Positions 43,316-54,026 are shown, counted from the stretch's first letter. The stretch is 64,000 nucleotides of DNA from an uncultured bacterium (GCA_947073645.1 CAMTMK010000007.1:16353-80352), one strand, 5' to 3'. Numbers and translations: made by a program. Notes: generated by a model from the letters alone, not told the origin.

Positions 43316-43376
43316 CTTAATTTTTTATCAAATTTGTTATATAAATATATTATCAGTAAAAGAAGGGAGAAATATT

Positions 43377-45316
<1,940 letters not shown>

Positions 45317-45336
45317 TAATCATTTCTATAGAATAT

Positions 45337-45370
45337 AAAAAAAGGCGGGAATTAATTCCCGCCTTTTTTT
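45337..45370. terminator. perfect 34-bp palindromic bidirectional terminator
   Basis: A run of seven A, GGCGGGAATT, AATTCCCGCC and seven T. It ends groEL and the convergent gene whose stop is at 45369. Confidence 0.92.
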
Positions 45371-46550
45371 ATTCATCAATTCTTTTCCCACCAGGCATAC
45401 CATCAGGAGCGGGTAAAAACACCCCCTGATCTGTTTTCCAAGCACGACGTCCATCTTCCAGAGTAATTCGTTCAAGATTAGTATATCTTGTATAATTTCT
45501 TTGAAAAAACGAATTTTCTCCACAAGGACCATCTGTCCAATCCTGCATGACTGTTTTATATTTATCAAGCATTTTGTTTAAAAATGAATAACTCAATCCT
45601 AAATCTGTATATTCTTGTTCTTCTGGTTTATCTAATATATTAAATGTTGCGTGCCACGCATCAGTTCCAAATTCAGGAGCATCTTTAAAGTTATCTCTAA
45701 CGCGAGGCATACCATACCGTGTTTCAATTTCTGTCATTCTATCATCCATACTTGTTAACTGTGCATCATATCCTTGATAAGTAGTATCATTTGCCAGAAA
45801 TTCCTCAAGCTGCTCGTCTGTAAGTGGACCTTGTACCGGTGCTACCGATTCAGGCATACCTCTTGCAACAATAGCATCATATTCCGGATTTTCACCTCTT
45901 GGCGGACCTGTAACAAGAGGTGTTTCAGGTTCATTTGCAACTACCACTGTCGCAGGCTCTTTCAAAGAATCCGGGCTAATCGGCTGTCCATCTTTTTTGA
46001 ATGCCGGAACAATTGTTCCGTTTGACATAACAAACGAGACTTCAACTCCTTCTGGTAATGGCTTACCTAATGCTTGTTGTACAAGGACATCAGCCTGTGC
46101 TTTAGTTATTCCTGCACCGCCAGTAACAGCAACAGTATCCTCTTCAACTTCAGATATTTCATCAGAGACAACATCAGTAGTATCAACGTCAACGTCAGTA
46201 TCACCTTCTGAAACAGCAACTTCAGCCTGTACAGTTTGTTCTTCCACTGGTGCTGACGCAGTACCAGTAAGCAATTGAACTATTTTATTCCAAACATCTT
46301 GAGCAAGTTCAATAACTTGATTTGCCATCACTTTAAAATCAGTTTTCCAGTTTGCACTGTCATTAAGTTTCTCAATATCATCGCCATCGGTATAAATCTG
46401 CGAACCACTTTCTTGTGCAGTTTTTACCTCAGTCATAACTTGCTGCCATACTGACAAAGTATTATTGGAAATTGTTCCGCCATCTGCTTGAACTTTTGCC
46501 TTTATTGCCTGTGTAATACCTTGACCGTTAGAAACATTAATTTGAACCAT
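45369..46550 (-). CDS. lineage-type acidic repeat-linker protein (393 aa), unknown
   Basis: Not recognised. It begins MVQINVSNGQGITQAIKAKV, then a helical domain with VWQQVMTEVKTAQESG, then a very acidic Val/Asp/Glu linker (about 125-165). ITKAQADVLVQQALGKPLPEGVEVSFVMSNG follows, then a Tyr/Asp-rich C-terminal domain. No signal peptide or membrane span. I use ATG 46550 with CGGAGAG upstream. AGAGTATAAAAA (46561-46572) just above it matches the string upstream of the gene at 1979. A pentanucleotide repeat lies about 85 bases upstream. Confidence 0.65.
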   Translation of the reverse strand: MVQINVSNGQGITQAIKAKVQADGGTISNNTLSVWQQVMTEVKTAQESGSQIYTDGDDIEKLNDSANWKTDFKVMANQVIELAQDVWNKIVQLLTGTASAPVEEQTVQAEVAVSEGDTDVDVDTTDVVSDEISEVEEDTVAVTGGAGITKAQADVLVQQALGKPLPEGVEVSFVMSNGTIVPAFKKDGQPISPDSLKEPATVVVANEPETPLVTGPPRGENPEYDAIVARGMPESVAPVQGPLTDEQLEEFLANDTTYQGYDAQLTSMDDRMTEIETRYGMPRVRDNFKDAPEFGTDAWHATFNILDKPEEQEYTDLGLSYSFLNKMLDKYKTVMQDWTDGPCGENSFFQRNYTRYTNLERITLEDGRRAWKTDQGVFLPAPDGMPGGKRIDE

Positions 46551-46632
46551 AAGCTCTCCGTTTTTATACTCTCTTTTATTTATAAAAACATAGAACCGTA
46601 ACAAATTTCAGTTCAAGGCATACGGGTACAGG

Positions 46633-46656
46633 TATGCTATGCTATGCTATGCTATG
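46633..46656. repeat. pentanucleotide tandem repeat (TATGC x 4.8)
   Basis: Four full TATGC units and a partial fifth, 83 bases upstream of ATG 46550 and between the gene there and cysK. A short-sequence repeat of this kind can change length by slippage and alter promoter spacing. Confidence 0.85.
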
Positions 46657-46703
46657 AGCGATTTTAGATCCAATTAAGAAATAAGTAAAATATTTACAAA
46701 AGT

Positions 46704-47606
46704 TTACAAAACACTTAAATATCTTTCACCCGTATCAGGCAATATTGCAACAATAACTTTTCCCGCATTCTGTTTAGAATACTCAATTGCTGTATATAAT
46801 GAAGCACCTGATGAAATACCGCACAATATACCTTCTTGTACAGCACAGCGTCTTGCTGTTTCTAAAGCATCTTCATTTGAAACAGTAAAAATTTCATCAA
46901 CCACACTTCTATCAAAATTATCCGGAACAAAATTTGCACCGATACCTTGAATTTTATGAGGTCCGGCCTGACCGTTTGACAGCAATGGAGATGATAGAGG
47001 TTCTACCGCTACTGCTTTAATATCAGGATTCTTTGCCTTTAATGCTCTTGCAATACCCGAAATTGTACCACCTGTGCCAACACCTGCGATAATAACATCA
47101 ACTTTGCCGTCTGTATCTCTCCAAATTTCTTCTGCAGTAGTAAGCATATGAATTTCAGGATTAGCAGGATTTGCAAACTGTTGAGGAATAAACGAATTTT
47201 TTATTTCCTTATGAAGTTCGTTAGCTTTATCAACAGCGCCTTGCATACCTTTTGCGCCTTCCGTTAAAACTAGTTCCGCGCCATAAGCTTTTAACAATTT
47301 TCGACGTTCTTCACTCATCGTTTCAGGCATAGTCAAAATCATATGATAACCTTTGACTGCACAGACCATAGCAAGTCCTATACCTGTATTCCCGCTTGTT
47401 GGTTCAATTATAACAGTATCCTTATTTATAACCCCTTTTTTCTCGGCATCTTCAATCATATTAAGAGCAGGACGGTCTTTCACCGAGCCTGCGGGATTAA
47501 AACTTTCAACCTTTGCAAGAACTGTTGATTTTCCCGTATTCAATTTGTTTATTTTCACTAACGGAGTATTTCCGATTAAATCTAATATATTTTCTGCAAC
47601 TTTCAT
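46704..47606 (-). CDS. cysK: cysteine synthase A (O-acetylserine sulfhydrylase)
   Basis: A 300-residue PLP enzyme making cysteine from O-acetylserine and sulfide. [31 protein letters not shown] (Schiff-base Lys43), [14 protein letters not shown] (substrate loop) and [16 protein letters not shown] (phosphate loop) are present, with the C-terminal PDTGERYLS. The promoter at 47613-47641 predicts a leaderless transcript. Its -35 box lies in the terminator of the preceding gene. Confidence 0.95.
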   Translation of the reverse strand: MKVAENILDLIGNTPLVKINKLNTGKSTVLAKVESFNPAGSVKDRPALNMIEDAEKKGVINKDTVIIEPTSGNTGIGLAMVCAVKGYHMILTMPETMSEERRKLLKAYGAELVLTEGAKGMQGAVDKANELHKEIKNSFIPQQFANPANPEIHMLTTAEEIWRDTDGKVDVIIAGVGTGGTISGIARALKAKNPDIKAVAVEPLSSPLLSNGQAGPHKIQGIGANFVPDNFDRSVVDEIFTVSNEDALETARRCAVQEGILCGISSGASLYTAIEYSKQNAGKVIVAILPDTGERYLSVL

Positions 47607-47612
47607 ACTCTA

Positions 47613-47641
47613 ATATTAAAAAAGGGCTGATAAAAAATCAA
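47613..47641 (-). promoter_or_regulatory. cysK promoter, predicted leaderless
   Basis: On the minus strand: TTGATT (47641-47636), 17 bases, TAATAT (47618-47613), six bases, ATG 47606. It is embedded in the upstream terminator hairpin. Confidence 0.62.
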
Positions 47642-47647
47642 CCCTTT
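47618..47647 (-). terminator. terminator of the ECF operon
   Basis: On the minus strand AAAGGGTTGAT pairs with ATCAGCCCTTT (one G-T pair) around TTTT, then a T run. It ends the Spy-like gene. Confidence 0.8.
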
Positions 47648-47654
47648 ATAAGAA

Positions 47655-48194
47655 TTATTTTTCTTCAACAGGACACGGCATCGGATGATGTTTCGGCGGA
47701 TGCTTTTTAAATTCTTTATCGAATTTTTTACGTCCTTCATCTTTCATTTTTTTCAGTTCTTTAAGCTGTGATTTAGTCAGTATAGCTTCAAAGTTTTTCA
47801 TATTTTCCATACGAAGTCTGTGCATTTCCTGTTTCAAAGCTCCGATTTCTTTTTTCAATTGTTCAATCTTTTCATTTTGCGCTTGAACTGCCATTCTCGA
47901 AAGTTTAACGGCTTCAATTTCAGCACGTTTTTCTTTAATTTTTTCCATTAAAGGTTTCATCTGTTCAAAACTTTTTTCACGAAGCTCTTTTGCTTTCGCT
48001 TTTTGTTCATCAGTAAGTTTTAAACGCTGTTCAAATTCAGCCTGACGTTTTTTGAAATCAGGACCTTTAGGCGGTCTTTGACAATTGCATTTCGGGCATT
48101 TACATTCAGGTTTCTGCGGAGTCAATTCTTCTGCCATTACTGCACTTGACGCGATAATAAGTGCACAAGCCATAATTAAAGTTTTTTTCATCAT
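47655..48194 (-). CDS. Spy/CpxP-like periplasmic LTxxQ protein with Cys/His-rich ends
   Basis: 179 residues with signal peptide (KTLIMACALIIASSAVMAEE). The mature protein is a charged helical hairpin with LKLTDEQKAKAKELREK and ILTKSQLKELKKM, the two LTxxQ-type motifs of Spy/CpxP chaperones. The N-terminal CKCPKCNCQ and C-terminal HPPKHHPMPCP look metal-binding. It is the third gene of an operon with an anti-sigma and ECF sigma factor, as expected for an envelope or metal stress effector. Confidence 0.85.
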   Translation of the reverse strand: MMKKTLIMACALIIASSAVMAEELTPQKPECKCPKCNCQRPPKGPDFKKRQAEFEQRLKLTDEQKAKAKELREKSFEQMKPLMEKIKEKRAEIEAVKLSRMAVQAQNEKIEQLKKEIGALKQEMHRLRMENMKNFEAILTKSQLKELKKMKDEGRKKFDKEFKKHPPKHHPMPCPVEEK

Positions 48195-48207
48195 AAATAC
48201 ATCCTTT

Positions 48208-48699
48208 CTATAATAAATCTTCTAACTTTTGCGCCAATTCTTTTTTTGCGTTGTATAATCTCGATTTAACGGTACCTAACGGGCACTTTAGTTTTTCTGC
48301 CGTTTCTTCATAGCTGTAACCGTATATTTCACAGTACATAACAACTTCTTTAAATTTAGGTTTTAAAGAATTAATAGCGCCTGTAATTCTCTCCTGCCTG
48401 TCGTTACTAATCAGAGTAAGTTCTGGCGTTTGTTTCTTGTCTTTAACTGTTGTCAGGATTTCATCATCTTCAGAATTTCTATTTTTATATTGCGCTGATT
48501 TCAGATAATCCTTTGAAACATTTTTTGCAATTGTGCTAATCCAACTCTTAAACGAACCTTGTTCTTTGTATTTGTCTTTATTTTTCCAAATTTTAACAAA
48601 CACTTCCTGTTCAAGGTCTTCATTCGTTTCTTTGGTAATTAGTCTTATTATATTTCTTACATTGTTTTGATTATTTTTTACTATTTCTTTAAAATCCAC
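48208..48699 (-). CDS. ECF-type RNA polymerase sigma factor
   Basis: 163 residues. Region 2 has NEDLEQEVFVKIWKNKDKY and FKSWISTIAKNVSKDYLKS. Region 4 has INSLKPKFKEVVMYCEIYGYSYEETAEKLKCPLGTVKSRLYNAKKEL. There is no region 1 or 3. It overlaps the preceding anti-sigma gene by one base and is followed by a Spy-like chaperone gene. A TGAAC-N16-CGTT promoter upstream of the operon suggests autoregulation. Confidence 0.92.
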   Translation of the reverse strand: MDFKEIVKNNQNNVRNIIRLITKETNEDLEQEVFVKIWKNKDKYKEQGSFKSWISTIAKNVSKDYLKSAQYKNRNSEDDEILTTVKDKKQTPELTLISNDRQERITGAINSLKPKFKEVVMYCEIYGYSYEETAEKLKCPLGTVKSRLYNAKKELAQKLEDLL

Positions 48700-49043
48700 T
48701 ATTCCACCATTAACAATCCGTATGCGTCTACAGGAAGTCCTAAGTCTTCTGCACTTAATGTATTTCCATATTTAATGATGTCGGAAATATCAGTATTAAA
48801 ATTCACTACACCCATTGTCGCTGCACTAAGCAATATTGTAAGCATAGCGCAGGCAATTTTTAACTTTGCTGTATTTTTTCGTCTTTTTACATAATATGGT
48901 TTTACTTCTTTCAACAAGTCGGAAACCTTATCCATAATTTCCTGTTCTTTTTTACAATCTTCACAGGTTTCAATATGTTTTTTTAAAGTTTCTTCATCGC
49001 TAAAAATAAATAATCCTTCATATTTGTTACATCTGTTGTTCAT
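48699..49043 (-). CDS. zinc-finger anti-sigma factor (single-span membrane protein)
   Basis: About 114 residues. The N-terminal ZAS-like motif TLKKHIETCEDCKKEQ (H-x3-C-x2-C) should bind zinc and the sigma factor. A membrane span IACAMLTILLSAATMGVV near residues 70-87 places about 30 residues outside. I chose ATG 49043, with AAAGG nine bases upstream; ATG 49052 abuts that box. Anti-sigma before sigma is a less common order. Confidence 0.82.
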   Translation of the reverse strand: MNNRCNKYEGLFIFSDEETLKKHIETCEDCKKEQEIMDKVSDLLKEVKPYYVKRRKNTAKLKIACAMLTILLSAATMGVVNFNTDISDIIKYGNTLSAEDLGLPVDAYGLLMVE

Positions 49044-49067
49044 ATTTTTCATCCTTTACACTATTAT

Positions 49068-49092
49068 AACGAATGTAAAATAAAAAAGTTCA
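49068..49092 (-). promoter_or_regulatory. ECF-type promoter of the sigma/anti-sigma/Spy operon
   Basis: On the minus strand: TGAAC (49092-49088), 16 bases, CGTT (49071-49068). This fits the AAC/CGT-type signature of ECF promoters. A TATAAT overlaps the second box, so a housekeeping promoter may coexist. Confidence 0.5.
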
Positions 49093-49152
49093 TTTTTTTA
49101 TTATACACTAGCAAAAAAATTTTTGTTTGGTTTTTATATAAAGCGGAAAATC

Positions 49153-49737
49153 ATGTCATTTATCAATTTTATAAAAAATACATGCTCAAATCTGGGCAAT
49201 AACAGTAAACCATTATATCCGATACTAGCCATCTCATGCGCAAACGGGATATTTAGACCAACATTTACAATGATGAAAAAAGGTGAAAATCCGGAAAGTA
49301 AGAAGTATGCCGCATTAAGAGAAGGAATTACGGAAGTCGTTGCAATGCCGACTTATTTTGTAACAGGTATATTAGGTGCAAAATTAGGTGAAAAAATTGC
49401 CGCAAAAGCTCACGAAGCAGATATTGCAAAAAGAACAAAAGCCGGAGAAGTAATTTCTGAAACTGTCAAACAAGAAATGAAAGCTTCTGCAATCAAAAAA
49501 GGTCAGGCAGGTTTAGGTTTACTTGCAATATGTTTTGCAGCAGGTGTCGTGATTCCCGCACTCTGCTCAGTTGTCGTAACCCCTGTTATGAAACGCATAG
49601 GTAAAAAGCCTGAACAAAAACCGCTTGATATAAAAGAAACTGCAGTAAAAATGCCTACAGTAATACGTCAAACAACTCCAATTGTTCGCCCGACTTTTAA
49701 TAACTGGAACTCGGGCATGAAAGTAGGGGGCGTATGA
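49153..49737 (+). CDS. lineage-type membrane protein (194 aa), paralogue family member
   Basis: Not recognised. NGIFRPTFTM is followed by ESKKYAALREGITEVVAMPTYF (residues 48-69), then a C-terminal hydrophobic segment LGLLAICFAAGVVIPALCSVVVTPVM, and a Pro/Thr-rich tail. The same plan occurs in the next gene, which overlaps by four bases: RPGFILI, ETKKFASIKEFLYQ and GLAIIAPQVSQALIHPAM. They are tandem paralogues. I use ATG 49153 (MSFINF), with GCGGAAA just upstream. Confidence 0.68.
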   Translation: MSFINFIKNTCSNLGNNSKPLYPILAISCANGIFRPTFTMMKKGENPESKKYAALREGITEVVAMPTYFVTGILGAKLGEKIAAKAHEADIAKRTKAGEVISETVKQEMKASAIKKGQAGLGLLAICFAAGVVIPALCSVVVTPVMKRIGKKPEQKPLDIKETAVKMPTVIRQTTPIVRPTFNNWNSGMKVGGV

Positions 49738-50312
49738 TTACAGCAATTTCTAAAGTGATTACAAACCCGACAGTGGTAAATATAGCTCAAAATGCTGACG
49801 CGACAGTTACCTGTAAAACAACCGTAAACGCAATTGGCAGACCAGGATTTATTCTGATAGATAATCATATTGATAAAGAAACTAAAAAATTCGCTTCTAT
49901 AAAAGAATTTTTATACCAAGCAACCTGCCTTGGTGTTTATATGGCAGTTATTGTTCCGATATTTAAAAAAGGCGGATTTAAAGTTGCAAAAGAAAAAATC
50001 TTTAAAAATACACAAGGTTTTGAACATTTTAAAAATTTCAAAGAATATTCCGCATACAAAAAAATAGCTGATTTAGCAACAAAAAAAGAAAGATTAAACG
50101 CACTCAACAATTCTAAAAATAAATTTAGCGATGTTCTAACAACAGAATTGAAAAAAGACAAGCCAAACCATTTTGGTGACATAAAAGGTGCGGTTGAATT
50201 AAGCAACATTACAGGCTCTGTAGTTGGACTTGCAATCATTGCTCCACAGGTAAGTCAGGCACTTATTCACCCGGCTATGCGACTTCTTGGACTGGAAAAG
50301 AAAGATAAATAA
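49734..50312 (+). CDS. lineage-type membrane protein (192 aa), tandem paralogue
   Basis: Not recognised. It is a paralogue of the gene before it: AIGRPGFILI, KETKKFASIKEFLYQATCLGVY (about 48-69), a middle charged region, and GSVVGLAIIAPQVSQALIHPAMRLLG near the C-terminus. Two hydrophobic regions suggest a hairpin in the membrane. The ATGA overlap implies translational coupling and possibly a heteromer. A terminator follows and is shared with trmFO. Confidence 0.68.
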   Translation: MITAISKVITNPTVVNIAQNADATVTCKTTVNAIGRPGFILIDNHIDKETKKFASIKEFLYQATCLGVYMAVIVPIFKKGGFKVAKEKIFKNTQGFEHFKNFKEYSAYKKIADLATKKERLNALNNSKNKFSDVLTTELKKDKPNHFGDIKGAVELSNITGSVVGLAIIAPQVSQALIHPAMRLLGLEKKDK

Positions 50313-50326
50313 CACAAGGATATTAA

Positions 50327-50352
50327 AAAAGGACTCTTACAAGAGTCCTTTT
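50327..50352. terminator. bidirectional hairpin terminator
   Basis: AAAAGGACTCTT (50327-50338) pairs with AAGAGTCCTTTT (50341-50352). It overlaps the last codons of trmFO. Confidence 0.85.
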
Positions 50353-51638
50353 AAGTATTCAATGGAACGCTGAGTTAATAATTCAGCCTTTAATTTTTTA
50401 TTCTTTCTCTCTTTTTTTGGAAGCTCAATCGACTCAATAATTCCCCAATTTGAATTTATCGGCTGAAAATTTTCATGATTTTCATCGCTTATATATTGAG
50501 TTAAAGCTCCTAGAATAGTTTCTTTCGGCAATACTAAAAGCGGTTGGTCATTTATAAGTCTTGCCATATTAATCCCTGCCAGCATGCCTGTTGCAATAGA
50601 TTCAGTGTAACCTTCCGTACCTGTTAATTGTCCCGCAAAAAACAGATTTTCACGTTTACGGGTTTGAAGCGTTGCATTTAAGACTTTTGGCGAATTTATA
50701 AAAGTATTTCTGTGCATAACACCATATCTTACGATATTAACATTTTCAAGCCCCGGAATTGATTGCAATAATTCTTTTTGCGCAGGCCATTTCAAATTAG
50801 TCTGAAATCCTACAAGATTAAATAATGTCTTTGCAGAATTATCTTGACGTAATTGTACAACTGCATAATTTTCCTCACCGGTACGCTTATCAATAAGCCC
50901 TACAGGTTTCATTGGACCAAACCTCAATGTATCAACACCGCGAGAAGCTAAAACTTCAATTGGCAGACAGCTTTCAAAAAATTTAGCATTCTTTTCAAAC
51001 TCTTTCAACTCAATCTTTGGCGCATTAATCAAAATATTATAGAATTTTTCGTATTGCTCTTTGTTCATCGGGCAATTAATATAAGAAGCTTCCCCCTTAT
51101 CATAACGGCTTGCCCAGAAAGCTATATCAAAATTAATACTATCTTTTTCCACAATAGGGGCAATAGCATCAAAAAAATGTAAATGCTCGCTTTGTGTAAA
51201 CTCTCTTATAGAATTTGCCAAACTGTCAGAAGTCAAAGGCCCAGATGCCATAATAGTATAACCATCAGGAATTTCAGCAACTTCTTCTTTAATTACGGTA
51301 ATATTAGGATTGTTCAAAATTCTATCCGTAACAGTCTGCGAAAACAACTCTCTGTCAATTGCAAGCGCATTACCTGCCGGCACAGAGCATTCACGGGCAA
51401 TTTGAATTAACTCACCGCCCAAAAGTTCCATCTCTTTTTTCAACAAACCTGATGCATTAGAACAATCGCCAGCTCCAAGACTGTTTGAACATACAAATTC
51501 TGCAAACTTTTCAGTTTTATGCGCACCGGTAGATTTTTCAGGACGCATCTCATACAATTTAATTTTTATTCCGCGTTTAGCAAGTTGTAAAGCAGCTTCA
51601 CTCCCTGCTAAACCTGCACCAATAACATTTACTTCCAT
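50337..51638 (-). CDS. trmFO: folate/FAD-dependent tRNA (uracil-54-C5)-methyltransferase TrmFO
   Basis: 433 residues. VNVIGAGLAGSEAALQLAKRG binds FAD. KFAEFVCSNSLGAGD, IMASGPLTSDSLA, DAIAPIVEKDSI, YINCPMNKEQYEKFY and FAGQLTGTEGYTESIATG are all diagnostic of TrmFO. It makes ribothymidine at position 54 of tRNA using methylenetetrahydrofolate. The promoter at 51645-51672 predicts transcription starting at or very near the ATG. Confidence 0.96.
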   Translation of the reverse strand: MEVNVIGAGLAGSEAALQLAKRGIKIKLYEMRPEKSTGAHKTEKFAEFVCSNSLGAGDCSNASGLLKKEMELLGGELIQIARECSVPAGNALAIDRELFSQTVTDRILNNPNITVIKEEVAEIPDGYTIMASGPLTSDSLANSIREFTQSEHLHFFDAIAPIVEKDSINFDIAFWASRYDKGEASYINCPMNKEQYEKFYNILINAPKIELKEFEKNAKFFESCLPIEVLASRGVDTLRFGPMKPVGLIDKRTGEENYAVVQLRQDNSAKTLFNLVGFQTNLKWPAQKELLQSIPGLENVNIVRYGVMHRNTFINSPKVLNATLQTRKRENLFFAGQLTGTEGYTESIATGMLAGINMARLINDQPLLVLPKETILGALTQYISDENHENFQPINSNWGIIESIELPKKERKNKKLKAELLTQRSIEYLKGLL

Positions 51639-51644
51639 AACTCC

Positions 51645-51672
51645 AGTTTAACAGTTAAAAAAATAGTGTCAA
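51645..51672 (-). promoter_or_regulatory. trmFO promoter, predicted leaderless
   Basis: On the minus strand: TTGACA (51672-51667), 16 bases, TAAACT (51650-51645), six bases, ATG 51638. A GGAG directly before the ATG is too close to act as a normal ribosome binding site. Confidence 0.6.
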
Positions 51673-51758
51673 TTTATTAGTCAACAGGGTGATTTTTTAT
51701 TTATAATAAGGGTTTATTACAGGTTTGTAAATTTATTGTTATATTTGTAGTAAATAAC

Positions 51759-51787
51759 TTGCAAACATGACAAATATTAAGTATAAT
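51759..51787 (+). promoter_or_regulatory. sigma70-type promoter of the 623-aa gene
   Basis: TTGCAA (51759-51764), 17 bases, TATAAT (51782-51787). It leaves a leader of about 110 bases holding ACACTTA/TAAGTGT arms. No known riboswitch was recognised in it. Confidence 0.7.
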
Positions 51788-51903
51788 AAATACACTTAAT
51801 ACATTTATCTTAATTTTTCTTAAAATCTAGTCGGAAAAAGGCAATAAGTGTAAAAGTGATGTTTTTAAATATGTGTGTAGTTATGAAATTTTAAAGTAGG
51901 GAC

Positions 51904-53775
51904 ATGTCAGTAAAAGCAATAAACCAAAAAGTTACTGTCCAAAACAGTAATCAGAAGAATTCTTACGGCCGTCAACAAACATTCACAGGCAGCTTTAATC
52001 CTGTAGTTACTCTTATGGATGCTATTGATAAAGGAGGCTTTGCTGCATCTTTTATTGCTCAAGACGGTATTGGCATGGTTGCTCCGCGTATATATGAAGG
52101 TCTTAATCGTAACAGACCTAAAGACGAAAACGGCAAAAAAACAGGCCCGCTTAACTGGGAATTTGCAAGACGTGAAGGTATCAGAGAAATTCTCAGCGGC
52201 CCGAGTGCATTCTTAATCCCATTAGGAATACTAAGCGTCGTTAAGAAAACTTCAGGCCCCGCAAACAACGTTCACGTTAATCACATTGAAGCATTAGGCT
52301 CTGATTTCGCTGAATACGCAAGCCGAAATACAACTCAGCTTGGCGATACTCAAGCGTTCAAAAAAGGCTATTATACTCAAGTATTTGAAAATGTATTATC
52401 AAATTCTACAGATAACAACCTTTCAGCAGATAAAATAAAACAAACTGCACAAAATTTTGCAGAAAAACTTGTTGAAGCTGAAAGTAAAGACAAAAAAGGC
52501 GCTAAAAAACTCTTAGCTGAAATTACAGGAGAATACTCAAAACTTCGTAAATCTACAGTTTCATCATCAAGTGATGAATTAGGCGCAGTTATTAAAGTTA
52601 ACGGACAAAATAAAACAGTTGGAACAAACATCAGACGTTTAACTCAAAGTTTAACAGATTATACAAACGATGCACTAAAACATGTTCCTCATACTTCTGA
52701 AAACATTGCAGAAGCTGTTAAAAAATTCAACACTCATAGAGCAGGCACAAGAGTCCTTACAAACCTCGGTATGTGGGGAGCTGTTGTAGGGTTCTATACA
52801 CTAATTCCGAAACTTTACAACATGGGTATTAAACATGACCCAGGCTTAAAAGGTTTGGAAGAAAATAACGCAGAAGATGATGCAAACAAATCAAAAGACC
52901 CGTCATTTACAGGTCTTGCTTCAAAAGCCGGTGAAACAGCTATGAAAGGCGGAAAAGCCGGTAAAATCTTAGGAAACTTTGAATTTAACGGAGCTTCAAT
53001 GACAGTTCCGGCAATGCTTACACTGTTATTTGGTTTCTGTCTTCCTCCGCGTTATATCAATGCAAAAAGTGATAAAGAACGTAAGGAAATTTTAGTCCGC
53101 GACATTTCAAGTTTCGGCGCAATACTTTTTGGTGCAAAAGCTTTATCAAGAGGCTTCTCTGATGCATTTGCTAAAATGTCAGGTCTTGCATTAAACATTA
53201 AACCTCAAGACCACAATAACAGCATCTTGCATAAACTCAAAAATTACTTTACTGCCGGCAGCGGAATAGAAGTTCTTACAAGCGAACAAATTGTAACTAA
53301 ATACAGCAACTTGGATGGTTACAAAGACGGTATCAACGGCTTCTTCGACTTCCTAGAAAATAACGGCGGAAACGTTAAAAAAGCATTACACCTTGATAAA
53401 GGCGTTCAAGAACAATCTGAAGCTATTATGAAAAAATTCGGCAATAAATCTCTAAAAGATGCCAGTGTAGAAGAAATTAAAGAAGCTTTCAAAAAAGCAA
53501 AAGGCTCAGAAGCTCTTGATAAAATCTACACAGTATTCTCATCAACAGATAATAAGTTTATCAACAGAGCAAAAACATTCAACAGTGCATTTGGATTTGC
53601 ATCAACACTCGTTCTTGTTCCTGCATTTATGATGTGGCTTGCAAGATACTGTGAAAAAATGACTAAAAAAGCGGTTGAAAAAGAAATGGCATTAAAAGCA
53701 AAAAATACACAACCTGCTCCACAGCCAATGCCAATTACAACAGATAAACCAACTATGGCAGGATTTTTAAAATAA
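51904..53775 (+). CDS. lineage-type membrane protein (623 aa), paralogue family member
   Basis: Not recognised. The N-terminus has QQTFTGSFNP. DGIGMVAPRIYEGLNRNRP is followed by LNWEFARREGIREILSGPS and a hydrophobic segment (FLIPLGILSVV), which is the family motif. A charged helical region with NLGMWGAVVGFYTLIPKLYNMG follows. A second copy-like stretch comes next (MTVPAMLTLLFGFCLPPRY, KERKEILVRDISSFGAILFGAKAL). The C-terminal span is TLVLVPAFMMWLARYC. AGTAGGGAC precedes the ATG. The two RE/RD motifs suggest an internal duplication. Confidence 0.7.
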   Translation: MSVKAINQKVTVQNSNQKNSYGRQQTFTGSFNPVVTLMDAIDKGGFAASFIAQDGIGMVAPRIYEGLNRNRPKDENGKKTGPLNWEFARREGIREILSGPSAFLIPLGILSVVKKTSGPANNVHVNHIEALGSDFAEYASRNTTQLGDTQAFKKGYYTQVFENVLSNSTDNNLSADKIKQTAQNFAEKLVEAESKDKKGAKKLLAEITGEYSKLRKSTVSSSSDELGAVIKVNGQNKTVGTNIRRLTQSLTDYTNDALKHVPHTSENIAEAVKKFNTHRAGTRVLTNLGMWGAVVGFYTLIPKLYNMGIKHDPGLKGLEENNAEDDANKSKDPSFTGLASKAGETAMKGGKAGKILGNFEFNGASMTVPAMLTLLFGFCLPPRYINAKSDKERKEILVRDISSFGAILFGAKALSRGFSDAFAKMSGLALNIKPQDHNNSILHKLKNYFTAGSGIEVLTSEQIVTKYSNLDGYKDGINGFFDFLENNGGNVKKALHLDKGVQEQSEAIMKKFGNKSLKDASVEEIKEAFKKAKGSEALDKIYTVFSSTDNKFINRAKTFNSAFGFASTLVLVPAFMMWLARYCEKMTKKAVEKEMALKAKNTQPAPQPMPITTDKPTMAGFLK

Positions 53776-53790
53776 TTAATTCATAACTAC

Positions 53791-53818
53791 AAAAGACGGC
53801 TCAATTGAGCCGTCTTTT
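53791..53818. terminator. perfect palindromic bidirectional terminator
   Basis: AAAAGACGGCTCAA (53791-53804) is the exact inverse of the following 14 bases. It serves the 623-residue protein gene and the convergent gene ending at 53826. Confidence 0.9.
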
Positions 53819-53825
53819 TCTTTTC

Positions 53826-54026
53826 TTATTCTTCAATTAAAGCGTTAATATCAGCAACCATTGCATCAGGATCAAATCCGTGAACCTTAGCACCTGCTTC
53901 TAAATTTTCAAAATGAGCAGCTGCACATCCGATACATCCTAAACCGTATTTTTGGAATACAGCAACGCTTTCAGGACATTGTTGAACAATATCCATAATA
54001 TTCATATCTTTAGTAATCTTAGCCAT
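53826..54026 (-). CDS. DUF1858 domain protein
   Basis: 66 residues covering a single DUF1858 domain: MNIMDIVQQCPESVAVFQKYGLGCIGCAAAHFENLEAGA. The GCIGC cysteine pair is typical, and relatives occur near redox or hybrid-cluster proteins. Role probably redox or metal handling, unproven. The ribosome binding site AAAGGAGG is near consensus, suggesting strong translation. Confidence 0.88.
   Translation of the reverse strand: MAKITKDMNIMDIVQQCPESVAVFQKYGLGCIGCAAAHFENLEAGAKVHGFDPDAMVADINALIEE

Noticed and set aside
46633..46656. CRISPR-like repeat
   Set aside because: Units are five bases with no spacers; it is a microsatellite. No CRISPR array or cas gene was seen in the window.
51788..51903. 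Riboswitch in the 110-base leader of the 623-residue protein gene
   Set aside because: Only a 7-base inverted repeat is seen; no core of a riboswitch class I know.
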